Shown one piece after another: positions 25,915 through 35,255 of a DNA stretch of 64,000 bases. Position numbers and translations under genes: made by a program. Where the stretch lies: contig DASVAA010000004.1 in the NCBI GenBank assembly GCA_036376595.1, positions 1 through 64,000 on the forward strand, written 5' to 3'. Positions within the stretch are counted from its first letter, which is position 1; each line of letters opens with the position of its first letter. This stretch comes from SMAG-U1939 sp036376595 (GTDB lineage Bacteria; Chloroflexota; Ktedonobacteria; Ktedonobacterales; JADMIN01). The notes beneath the pieces are model-generated. The model did not search any database. It was not told the origin of the DNA and saw only the letters and a program-made list of their open reading frames with translations.

Positions 25915-27147
25915 ATGGCCGAGCACGACGAGCCGCAGACCGCGGCGACCACCACGGCGACCGGCACTGAGGGCGCCACTCCTACTGATGCCACCATCAG
26001 CCCCTTCCACATCGCGATCCCCCAGGCCGACCTGGACGACCTGCGCGAGCGGCTGGCGCGCACGCGCTGGCTCGATGCGGCTGAGGAGGCCGCCGGTTGG
26101 ACCTACGGCATCGATCTGGGCTACATGCGCGAGCTTGTGGACCACTGGCGGCACCAGTACGACTGGCGTGCCCATGAGGCGGCCCTCAATAGCTTTGCCC
26201 AGTTCAAGGCGCAGGTGGACGGCGTAGGCGTCCATTTCATCCACGAGCGTGGCAAGGGTCCCAATCCCACACCGCTGCTCCTGCTCCACGGCTTCCCCGA
26301 CTCCTTCTATCGCTACCATAAGGTCATCGAGCGGCTTACCGATCCCGCGCGCTTTGGCGGCGACCCGGCTACCGCGTGCGACGTGATCGTGCCCTCGATC
26401 CCCGGCACCGGCTTCTCCGATCGTGTCACGCTGGATGACGACGCGAACGCCGACCTCTTCGCCAAGCTGATGACGCAGGTGCTCGGATACCCGCGATTCG
26501 TCTCGGCCGGCGGCGACCACGGGGCCATCATCACGCAATCGCTGGCACGGCGCCATCCTGAGCTGCTCCTCGGCATCCATCTCACCGATGTCGGCTACCC
26601 CGATCAAACGACCGACTTCTCGACCCTCTCGCCGCCTGAGATCGAGATGGCGCAGTGGGTTCAGCAGTGGTTCATGGCGGAGGGGATCGGCGTGAACATG
26701 GTGATGGCGACCAAGCCGCAGACCCTCGCCTATGGCCTCAACGACTCGCCCGCCGGGTTGGCCGCCTGGCTGATCGGCTACGGTAGCAGCGGGCAGAAGG
26801 GCAAAGCGGAGTTCAAGACGCGGTTCAGCGCCGATGAGCTGCTGACGAACGTCACCATCTACTGGGTGACCGGGACCATCAACTCGGCCGTTCGCGCCTA
26901 CTTCGCCAACGCGCATGTCGCCGGTGGGGGATCGGTGGGCAAGAGCTCGTCGGTGCCAGCAGCCGTTGCCCACTGCCCATACGATCCACCCCTGCCGCGC
27001 GAATGGGCCGCGCGGCAAGTCAATCTTGTGCGCTTTACCGAGTTCCCGCGCGGCGGGCACTTCATGGCATGGGAGGAGCCTGAGCTATACGCCCAGGATG
27101 TACAGCAGTTCGTCGGCGAACTGCGCGACTCACAGACCGCGGGATGA
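25915..27147 (+). CDS. Epoxide hydrolase (EHN-type)
   Basis: 410 residues from ATG 25915 (AGAGGAG upstream). N-terminal EHN domain: ISPFHIAIPQADLDDLRERL, TRW and YDWRAHEAALN. Alpha/beta domain: LLHGFPDSFYRYHKV (oxyanion), PSIPGTGFSD, nucleophile elbow SAGGDHGAII (Asp), and a late His in PRGGHFMAWEEP. This is the microsomal-type soluble bacterial epoxide hydrolase that opens epoxides to diols. Its promoter carries two TetR-type operators. The 11 codons following its stop in the same frame are a relic of another epoxide hydrolase tail. Natural substrate unknown. Confidence 0.92.
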   Translation: MAEHDEPQTAATTTATGTEGATPTDATISPFHIAIPQADLDDLRERLARTRWLDAAEEAAGWTYGIDLGYMRELVDHWRHQYDWRAHEAALNSFAQFKAQVDGVGVHFIHERGKGPNPTPLLLLHGFPDSFYRYHKVIERLTDPARFGGDPATACDVIVPSIPGTGFSDRVTLDDDANADLFAKLMTQVLGYPRFVSAGGDHGAIITQSLARRHPELLLGIHLTDVGYPDQTTDFSTLSPPEIEMAQWVQQWFMAEGIGVNMVMATKPQTLAYGLNDSPAGLAAWLIGYGSSGQKGKAEFKTRFSADELLTNVTIYWVTGTINSAVRAYFANAHVAGGGSVGKSSSVPAAVAHCPYDPPLPREWAARQVNLVRFTEFPRGGHFMAWEEPELYAQDVQQFVGELRDSQTAG

Positions 27148-27183
27148 GGTGATATCCGCGCGTTCTTCCGCACCTTACGGTAA
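27148..27183 (+). pseudogene. Orphan 3' tail of an epoxide hydrolase gene
   Basis: Directly after the epoxide hydrolase stop, in the same frame, 27148-27183 reads GDIRAFFRTLR then stop. The next epoxide hydrolase ends GDIRAFFRPLR then stop (about 28393-28429). The upstream gene already has its own equivalent C-terminus (DVQQFVGELR), so this is a leftover of a third, lost gene. It marks the right edge of the mosaic segment. Confidence 0.75.
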
Positions 27184-27265
27184 TGCGGTGGCTGCGGCGC
27201 TGCTCAGCAGTGGCGCTGCGGCTCGCAAGCCCGTTCAGTACATTCGTGAAGGGAGAACCTTTGCC

Positions 27266-28429
27266 ATGAGCGACGACACCACCATCCACCCCTTCCGCAT
27301 CAACGTTCCGCAGGCCGACCTGGATGACCTGCACGCGCGGTTGGCCCACACGCGCTGGCCTGGCGAGCTGCCCGGCGTGGGCTGGACCCGCGGTGTGCCG
27401 CTGGAGTACCTCAAGGAGCTGGCCGAGTATTGGCGTACCGGCTACGACTGGCGCGCCTGGGAAGCCAAGCTCAACGCGATCCCGCAGTTCACGACCGAGA
27501 TCGACGGCCAAACCATCCACTTCCTGCACGTCCGCTCGCCAGAGCCGAATGCATTGCCGCTGGTCCTGACTCACGGCTGGCCCGGCTCGGTGGCGGAGTT
27601 CCTTGACGTCATTGGTCCGCTGACCGATCCCCGCGCCCACGGCGGCGACCCCGCCGACGCCTTCCACGTGGTGATCCCTTCGATTCCGGGCTTCGGCTTC
27701 TCTGGGCCGACACATGAGGCGGGATGGAATACGACCCGCGTTGCAGGAGCATGGGCCGAGCTGATGCGGCGTCTCGGCTACCAGCGCTACGGCGCCCAGG
27801 GCGGTGATATGGGCGCCCTGATCGCGCCCGACCTGGGTCGCGGCGACCCGGAGCATGTCGTCGGGGTGCATGTCAGCGCCGCAACGTTTGGGTTCATCCC
27901 ATTTGGGCCGGTGGATCCGGACGAGCTGGCGACCTTCACCGATGCCGAAAAGCGGTGCCTGGAGCGCCTCAATCGCTTCTTGACCGAGGGGAACGGGTAC
28001 TTCCAGATTCAGGCGACCCGGCCGCAGACCCTGGCGTATGGGCTGACAGACTCGCCGGCCGGACAGTTGGCCTGGATCGCGGAGAAGTTCAACGAATGGA
28101 CCTATCCTGGGACAGAGCTGCCTGAGCAGGCTATTGACCGCGACCACATCCTCACCAACGTGATGCTCTACTGGCTCACCGGAACAGCCGGCTCGTCCGC
28201 CGACATGTATTACGAGAACATGCATGCGTCGAGCTGGGGCCAGCAGCCAGGCGCCACGCCGACCGGCGTCGCCGTCTTCGCCGAAGACGTCGCTATCCGC
28301 CGCTACGGCGAGCGGGGCAACAACATCGTCCACTGGACGGATTTCGAGCGCGGCGGTCACTTCGCCGCGATGGAGGCGCCTGACCTGCTCGTCGGCGACA
28401 TTCGCGCGTTCTTTCGCCCGTTGCGTTGA
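27266..28429 (+). CDS. Epoxide hydrolase (EHN-type), second copy
   Basis: 387 residues from ATG 27266 (AAGGGAG upstream). EHN domain: IHPFRINVPQADLDDLHARL, TRWP, YDWRAWEAKLN. Alpha/beta domain: LTHGWPGSVAEFLDVIGPL, PSIPGFGFSGP, nucleophile elbow AQGGDMGALI (Asp), late His in ERGGHFAAMEAPDLL. It is clearly paralogous to the gene before it but diverged (for instance HGWP against HGFP). No copy of the 18-base operator lies in the 80 bases upstream, so it is either in the same transcript or controlled separately. Confidence 0.92.
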   Translation: MSDDTTIHPFRINVPQADLDDLHARLAHTRWPGELPGVGWTRGVPLEYLKELAEYWRTGYDWRAWEAKLNAIPQFTTEIDGQTIHFLHVRSPEPNALPLVLTHGWPGSVAEFLDVIGPLTDPRAHGGDPADAFHVVIPSIPGFGFSGPTHEAGWNTTRVAGAWAELMRRLGYQRYGAQGGDMGALIAPDLGRGDPEHVVGVHVSAATFGFIPFGPVDPDELATFTDAEKRCLERLNRFLTEGNGYFQIQATRPQTLAYGLTDSPAGQLAWIAEKFNEWTYPGTELPEQAIDRDHILTNVMLYWLTGTAGSSADMYYENMHASSWGQQPGATPTGVAVFAEDVAIRRYGERGNNIVHWTDFERGGHFAAMEAPDLLVGDIRAFFRPLR

Positions 28430-28525
28430 CACCGCATAGTCCGCGGCGCAGGCAGCGGTGCCGGCGCCGCGGGCAAGCTGCGATCCATGCGAGCCGATCG
28501 GCGGGCGACAGGAATGAGGAGAGGC

Positions 28526-29686
28526 ATGGCGACACGATCCTCAGCGAAGTCTGTATCGGTACGTCGTAGCGGGAGCGCATCGAGTGAGGTGCTCAGCCGG
28601 CACGCACTCAATCGCGCCCTGCTCGCGCGCCAGATGCTGTTGCGGCGCGTGGAGCTACCCGCCGCCGAGGTCATCGAGCGGCTGGTGGGCATGCAGGCGC
28701 AAATACCCAATGCGCCGTACGTCGGCCTCTGGTCCCGGCTGGAGGACTTCCACCCAGACGAGTTGGTCCGGCTCATCAACGAGCGGCGCGCGGTGCGGAT
28801 CGCCCTGATGCGCTCGACCATCCACCTCGTCACGGCGCGCGACTGTCTGGCGCTGCGCCAGGTGATCCAGCCGCCGCTCGACCGCGATCTGTTCCGCAAC
28901 AGCACCTACGGTCCGCTGATCGCCGGCATCGACATGCCGGCGCTGATCGCCGCCGGCCGCGCGCTGCTCGACGAACGGCCGCGCACGCCCAAGGAGCTGG
29001 GCGCGCTGCTGCATGCGCAGTGGCCCGACCGCGACGCCACCGCGCTGGCCTATGCCATGCGCAATCAGGTGGCGCTTATCCAGGTGCCACCGCGTGGCGT
29101 CTGGGGCAAGAGCGGGCAGACGCGCTACGCCACGGCTGAATCGTGGCTCGGCCAGCCGCTCGCGGACGACCCCACGCCAGACGCCGCGATCCTGCGCTAT
29201 CTGGGGGCGTTCGGTCCGGCCAGCGTCGCCGACGCGCAGACGTGGTCGGGCGTGCCGGGGCTGCGCGCGGCCTTTGAGCGGCTGCGCCCGCAGCTGCGCG
29301 GCTTCCGCGACGAGCGCGGCACCGAGCTATTCGACCTGCCCGACGCGCCGCGGCCCGACGCCGATACGCCCGCGCCGGTGCGCTTCCTGCCCGAATACGA
29401 CAATGCGCTCTTCTCGCACGCCGACCGCACGCGCATCATCGCCGACGAGCATCGCAGGTTCATCAATGAAAATCGGCTGGGCATCCGCACCGTGCTGATA
29501 GATGGCTTCGCCCACGGCATGTGGAAGATTACGGGCGAGCGCGGGACCGCAACACTGACCGTCGAGCCGTTCGTGCCCCTCGCGGCTGAGGAGCGCGACG
29601 CGGTGGCCGAGGAGGGCGTCCACCTGCTCACCTTCGCCGCGCCGGATGCTGGTGCGCGCGACGTGCGGTTCGCGCAGATCGCTTGA
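28526..29686 (+). CDS. Winged-helix DNA-binding protein (HTH_42; AlkZ/AlkX-like)
   Basis: 386 residues from ATG 28526 (GAGAGGC upstream). It has LVGMQAQIPNAPYVGLWSRL, and the QAQ fits the Gln-hydrophobic-Gln catalytic motif of the AlkZ DNA glycosylase family. Also visible are LMRSTIHLVTARDCLALR, LPEYDNALFSHADRTRI and FVDGFAHGMWKI-like blocks near the C-terminus. AlkZ/AlkX excise bulky alkylated or crosslinked bases from DNA; the closest subfamily here is uncharacterised. Close to the epoxide hydrolases, a shared role in handling reactive epoxides (which alkylate DNA) is possible, but is inference. Confidence 0.85.
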   Translation: MATRSSAKSVSVRRSGSASSEVLSRHALNRALLARQMLLRRVELPAAEVIERLVGMQAQIPNAPYVGLWSRLEDFHPDELVRLINERRAVRIALMRSTIHLVTARDCLALRQVIQPPLDRDLFRNSTYGPLIAGIDMPALIAAGRALLDERPRTPKELGALLHAQWPDRDATALAYAMRNQVALIQVPPRGVWGKSGQTRYATAESWLGQPLADDPTPDAAILRYLGAFGPASVADAQTWSGVPGLRAAFERLRPQLRGFRDERGTELFDLPDAPRPDADTPAPVRFLPEYDNALFSHADRTRIIADEHRRFINENRLGIRTVLIDGFAHGMWKITGERGTATLTVEPFVPLAAEERDAVAEEGVHLLTFAAPDAGARDVRFAQIA

Positions 29687-29716
29687 GAGGGGCATCGCGA
29701 CTGGAGGTGCGGGCAC

Positions 29717-30069
29717 ATGGACATGATCGCCCTGCGAGCGGCGATTGGACGCGATGACACGCTGGCAACCGCACATGCTCAAGCCGAGGCTACTATGGAT
29801 GGTCTGCATATTGACGAGATTTGGGCAAGCATCCTCGACGCCAGTGCTGAGGTGATCGAAGACTATCCGAGCGACCCACGGGGACCGAGTTGTCTCATAC
29901 TGAGCAGTGTCCTGGGCGACCCATACATTCAATCATTGGCTTTCCATCGAAGCGGCATGCGGCGCAGCGCCACCTTTCGGCCATCGCGGTCATGATCACT
30001 CTCTACCGCCCTGACCTGCGACCGCACGCGTCGTCTGGCGATTTCCGAACGTGGCTCCCACAGCCCTGA
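29717..30069 (+). pseudogene. DUF4258-family gene with a frameshift
   Basis: From ATG 29717 the frame reads to AEVIEDYPSDPRGPSCLILSSVLGD, matching the DUF4258 core (EVIEDYP-D-RGPSCLILG). It then leaves the family pattern. Moving back one base at about 29920 restores it: PIHSIIGFPSKRHA, then VMITLYRPDL, ending at the stop 30067-30069. So one base is missing near the CCC at 29920-29922. DUF4258 proteins are RelE-like in size and often sit before YgiT-type zinc-finger genes as putative toxin-antitoxin pairs, as here. Inactivation of the putative toxin, or a sequence error, are both possible. Confidence 0.7.
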
Positions 30070-30076
30070 GCGCAAG

Positions 30077-30096
30077 GTGAGGTGCGGTGAGGTGCG
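30077..30096. repeat. Tandem 10-base repeat between the DUF4258 and YgiT-like genes
   Basis: Two perfect copies of GTGAGGTGCG just upstream of the ribosome site of the zinc-finger gene. Confidence 0.8.
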
Positions 30097-30130
30097 GTAT
30101 ATTGATGCGGACCAGGAATGGAGGCTGACA

Positions 30131-30397
30131 ATGGCAACGCTCGCCGAGAAGCTGGCTGGATTGCAGTGCCCGCGCTGCGGCCGCGAGGACACATACGCCA
30201 TCCGTGATGTGGAGTACACGGCGCGTGTGGGCCATGATACGGTCACGGTAATAGTGATGGCCGGAGTCTGCACAAACTGCGGTGAAACCGTCTTTGACAG
30301 CGCGGCCACGAAGAGCATTGAGGTCGCCGTAGACAAGCTCCGCAGCGGACACACGGACGGCCTCATCCATGCTGGCGAGGCCTATGAGGCGCGCTAA
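30131..30397 (+). CDS. YgiT-type zinc-finger protein (putative antitoxin)
   Basis: 88 residues from ATG 30131 (GGAGG eight bases upstream). Two CxxC knuckles, CPRCG and CTNCG, frame a short beta region (VEYTARVGHDTVTVIVMAGV). This is the zinc-binding domain found in MqsA/YgiT-type antitoxins, without the C-terminal helix-turn-helix. Its partner is the DUF4258 gene immediately upstream. Such small proteins are thought to bind the partner protein; here that partner gene is frameshifted. Confidence 0.85.
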   Translation: MATLAEKLAGLQCPRCGREDTYAIRDVEYTARVGHDTVTVIVMAGVCTNCGETVFDSAATKSIEVAVDKLRSGHTDGLIHAGEAYEAR

Positions 30398-30438
30398 GAG
30401 ACCGGCGACCTTGGACTCGTGCGCTGGAGCTCGAGCAT

Positions 30439-32049
<1,611 letters not shown>

Positions 32050-32480
32050 CGCTCTCTGCCTCCTGCTCGATAGGGACGGTGCATAAATCGGCGGCAGGCA
32101 GCCGGCGGTTGAAACCGCGCCTGGTTGGCCCGCAGCCACAAAACTCGCCTGCGCGGGTTAGGGACGGGTGGGATGATGCGCCCCAGGGGCACACATTGTG
32201 ATCGGCGCAGCAGGCGGTCTAAAGCACCGCGGAAAATCCCGGTGCGCCAGCATGTGCATCTGCTGCCGCGAATCACTGGAATCTGGTCTGAGTGGCATCG
32301 CGGGCGGCGGGAAATCAGCAGCCACGTGCTTGCAAGCGTAGCATGGGCCGTCGCTCTGGCGCAACGCGATCTCGCAGTGCCGCACAGGGCGTCCACCGAA
32401 CGGCACTACCCATCCCAACCTCTGCGCACTCTGCGGCTGCTCTCTTCTCCGCGAACTCCGCGTTCCTCGCTCCCCGCGTG
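32050..32480. repeat. Intergenic region with family 3 and family 1 repeats
   Basis: 431 bases. 32105-32163 is a family 3 copy read on the minus strand (CCCGCGCAGGCGAGTTTTG, CCAGGCGCGGTTTCAACCGC). 32409-32480 is a family 1 copy on the minus strand that starts just after the prfA stop (GAACGCGGAG, TTCGCGGAGAAGAG, CCGCAGAGTGCGCAGAGG). No gene is supported. Confidence 0.8.
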
Positions 32481-33572
32481 CTACTCGTTGCCCGGTTCCT
32501 CGTCTATGGCGGCAAGGCGCTCGGCTTGGTCGGAGGTGATCAGCGCGTCGAACAGCGCGTCGAGGTCTCCGTCGAGCACGCGCGGCAAGTTGTGGGTCGT
32601 CAGGTTGATGCGATGGTCGGTGATGCGGTCTTGCGGGAAGTTGTAGGTGCGAATCTTCTCGCTGCGGTCGCCGGTCTGCACCTGCGAGCGGCGCGCGGCG
32701 CCCAGCTCGGCTGCGCGCTTCTGCTGCTCCAGGTCCCACAGCCGCGAGCGCAGCACACCCAGCGCCTTGGCCTTGTTTTTGATTTGCGACTTCTCGTCCT
32801 GGCAGGTCACCACCAGCCCGGAGGGCAAGTGGGTGATGCGCACAGCGGAGTCGGTGGTGTTGACGCTCTGGCCCCCGTGGCCGGTCGAGCGATACACGTC
32901 CACCCGCAGGTCTTCGGGCCGGATCTCGATCTCGACCTCCTCGGCCTCCGGCAGCACGATCACCTTGGCCGTCGAGGTGTGGATGCGCCCCTGCGCCTCG
33001 GTGGTAGGCACGCGCTGCACGCGATGCGTGCCACCCTCGAACTTCAGGCGTGAATAGGCGCCCCGCCCGCGCACCTCGAAGACGACCTCCTTGAAGCCGC
33101 CGACGCCGCTCTCATTGGTGTCGAGCACCTCGACGTTCCAGCGATGCCGGTCGGCGTAGCGGGTGTACATGCGGAACAGATCGGCGGCGAAGAGGCCCGC
33201 TTCGTCGCCGCCGGCGCCAGCCTGGATGGTGACGATGGCGTTGCGCTCGTCCATGATGTCTTTGGGCAGCAGCGCGACCTTGATGTCGGCCAGCAGGCGC
33301 TCCTCGCGGGCGCGGAGCTGCTCCTGCTCGTCGCGCGCCAGCTCGCGCAGCTCCGGCTCCAGGCCGTCGTTGAGCATAGCGTCGGTCTCGGCGAGCTGCT
33401 TGCGCACGTCTTGCAGCGCGCGGTAGGCGTTGACGGCCGGCGCCAGCTCGGCGGACTCGCGGCCGTAGCGTTGCAGCGCGGCGGGATCGGCGGCGGTTTC
33501 GGGCAGCGCCATGAGGTGGTTCAGCTCGTCGTAGCGGCGGGCCAGCGCAGCGAGCTTGTTGTCGAGATTCAT
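32481..33572 (-). CDS. prfA: Peptide chain release factor 1
   Basis: 363 residues, the normal RF1 length. The GGQ loop is STGHGGQSVNTTDSAVRITH, whose Gln is methylated in bacteria and triggers peptide release. The stop-codon-reading tripeptide is Pro-Thr-Thr in RVPTTEAQGRIHTS, fitting the RF1 pattern PxT rather than the RF2 SPF. An N-terminal helical domain with DERNAIVTIQAGAGGDEA precedes it. RF1 reads UAA and UAG, which matters for the amber-interrupted sigma factor in this window. A family 1 repeat begins at its stop. No prmC follows. Confidence 0.96.
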   Translation of the reverse strand: MNLDNKLAALARRYDELNHLMALPETAADPAALQRYGRESAELAPAVNAYRALQDVRKQLAETDAMLNDGLEPELRELARDEQEQLRAREERLLADIKVALLPKDIMDERNAIVTIQAGAGGDEAGLFAADLFRMYTRYADRHRWNVEVLDTNESGVGGFKEVVFEVRGRGAYSRLKFEGGTHRVQRVPTTEAQGRIHTSTAKVIVLPEAEEVEIEIRPEDLRVDVYRSTGHGGQSVNTTDSAVRITHLPSGLVVTCQDEKSQIKNKAKALGVLRSRLWDLEQQKRAAELGAARRSQVQTGDRSEKIRTYNFPQDRITDHRINLTTHNLPRVLDGDLDALFDALITSDQAERLAAIDEEPGNE

Positions 33573-33695
33573 CGGTCTATCAGGCTCCTTTGGGGCGATG
33601 ACGTTTCAGATGCAGCAGTGACGGCGGGCACGGCGACGCCCCATCCACAGGCGGCACACGGGCCACCAGGATAGGGCGCTCGAACGGTCGCGTCG

Positions 33696-33845
33696 CTACA
33701 GCTTCTCGTCGCCGCCGGCCTGCTCAGCGCGCAGCATCCGCTCGTGCTGGAACGCCTGGAGCAGTCCCAGCAGCAGCGAGCCAAGCAAGGTCCCGATCAG
33801 CACGATCTCCATCGTGCTCATGCGAATCGCTCCGCGCCGGTTCAT
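33696..33845 (-). CDS. Small single-pass membrane protein
   Basis: 49 residues from ATG 33845. GGGAGGAG lies seven bases upstream, one of the best ribosome sites in the window. The protein has one membrane helix (STMEIVLIGTLLGSLLLGLL) followed by a charged tail ending GGDEKL. A TATACT box (33918-33913, minus strand) lies about 65 bases before the start. Function unknown. Confidence 0.65.
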   Translation of the reverse strand: MNRRGAIRMSTMEIVLIGTLLGSLLLGLLQAFQHERMLRAEQAGGDEKL

Positions 33846-33912
33846 GGGCAATCTCCTCCCGCGCGACGGCCCGCGTTGGTCCGGGCATCCACACGCGCAC
33901 GCATACCCCTGT

Positions 33913-33918
33913 AGTATA
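33913..33918 (-). promoter_or_regulatory. -10 box for the small membrane protein
   Basis: TATACT on the minus strand; no clear -35 box. Confidence 0.35.
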
Positions 33919-34068
33919 TCCCATGCGCGGGGCCGCCTGCTGATCTGGTGAGATGGCACCTCGCACCATCAGTCGTCCTACAATCCGTGACGAGACCATG
34001 CGGAGGGCCGCGCTACGAGTGAATGCAAGACACCGCAGGGTCGCGCACGCGAGCAAAGGAGCGCATCC

Positions 34069-35010
34069 GTGGAATACCGGCGATTGGGCGATGCGGGGAT
34101 GAAGGTGAGCGCCGTCGGCTTCGGCGGCTGGATCAACTACGGCGAGGGCAAGGTGCCGCAGGATGCCGCGCGGCAGGCGGTTGAGGCGGCGCACGAGAGC
34201 GGCATCAACTACTACGACCTGGCCGACATCTACGGGCATGGCAAGGCCGAAGAGCAGATGGGCGCGATGCTCGCCCGCTACCCACGCCACACGCTGGTGA
34301 TCGCCACCAAGGTCTACTGGCCGATGAGCGAGGACCCCAACGACCAGGGCCTCTCGCGCAAGCACATCTTCGAGAGCATTGATAAGAGCCTCAAGCGCCT
34401 GGGCACCGACTACGTAGACATCTACTACGCCCACCGGCCCGACCCCGAGACGCCGATCCTTGAGACCGCCCGTGCGATGAACGATCTGATCCGCACGGGC
34501 AAGGTGCTGTACTGGGGCACGTCGGAGTGGAGCGAGGAGCAGCTTCGCACCGCCTACGACCTCTGCGTCGAGAATATGATCGTCCCGCCGCAGGTGGAGC
34601 AGCCGCAGTTCTCGATGCTCTACCGCGAGCCAGTGGAGACCGCGATCCTGCCGCTGGCGCGCGGGCGAGGGATGGGCGTCGTCGCCTGGTCGCCGCTGGC
34701 GCAGGGCATGCTCACCGGCAAGTACGACCAGGGCGTTCCGCAGGGCAGCCGCTTCGCGAAAGAGGACTGGGCGAAGCAACGCTTCTTCAACGAGCGGAAC
34801 GCCGAGAAGGTGCGGCAGCTCAAGCCGATCGCCGAGGAGCTGGGCATTACCCGCGCGCAGCTTGCCATCGCCTGGATCCTGGCGCAGAAGGGCGTGAGCA
34901 GCGCGATCATCGGCGCGACGCGGCCCGAGCAGGTGCGCGAGAACGTCGCCGCCGCCGGCATCCAGCTCTCTGCCGACGTGATGCGGCGCATCGAAGACGT
35001 GCTGTCATAG
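34069..35010 (+). CDS. Aldo/keto reductase (Kv-beta-like)
   Basis: 313 residues from GTG 34069 (AAAGGAG upstream). The catalytic tetrad is visible: Asp and Tyr in YYDLADIYGHG, Lys in IATKVYW, His in IYYAHRPDPETP. The NADP-binding end reads SSAIIGATRPEQVRENVAAA. The YWGTSEW and LYREPVE motifs place it with the YghZ/Kv-beta-like group, which reduces aldehydes and methylglyoxal. It stands alone on the + strand between leftward genes. The physiological substrate is unknown. Confidence 0.92.
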   Translation: MEYRRLGDAGMKVSAVGFGGWINYGEGKVPQDAARQAVEAAHESGINYYDLADIYGHGKAEEQMGAMLARYPRHTLVIATKVYWPMSEDPNDQGLSRKHIFESIDKSLKRLGTDYVDIYYAHRPDPETPILETARAMNDLIRTGKVLYWGTSEWSEEQLRTAYDLCVENMIVPPQVEQPQFSMLYREPVETAILPLARGRGMGVVAWSPLAQGMLTGKYDQGVPQGSRFAKEDWAKQRFFNERNAEKVRQLKPIAEELGITRAQLAIAWILAQKGVSSAIIGATRPEQVRENVAAAGIQLSADVMRRIEDVLS

Positions 35011-35255
35011 GCGGCACGCCATCGGCCGCCGCGGCGCCCACGCGCAGGCTGCGGCGCGCCGGTAAGCCCCGATTTCTCCCGCCCCGAGCTATGAAGTGGC
35101 ATGTGCCTCGCCTTGCCTCGCCTCTGGGCGTCTGGAGTCAGGGAACATGACAAATGGCCGCCACCGGTTGCCCGATAGCGGCCGTGAACGTGAATGAGCG
35201 GACTACGCGTGAGCCGCGCACCTGCACGGCTCACCGGGTTGGGTCAGCGCAGGAC

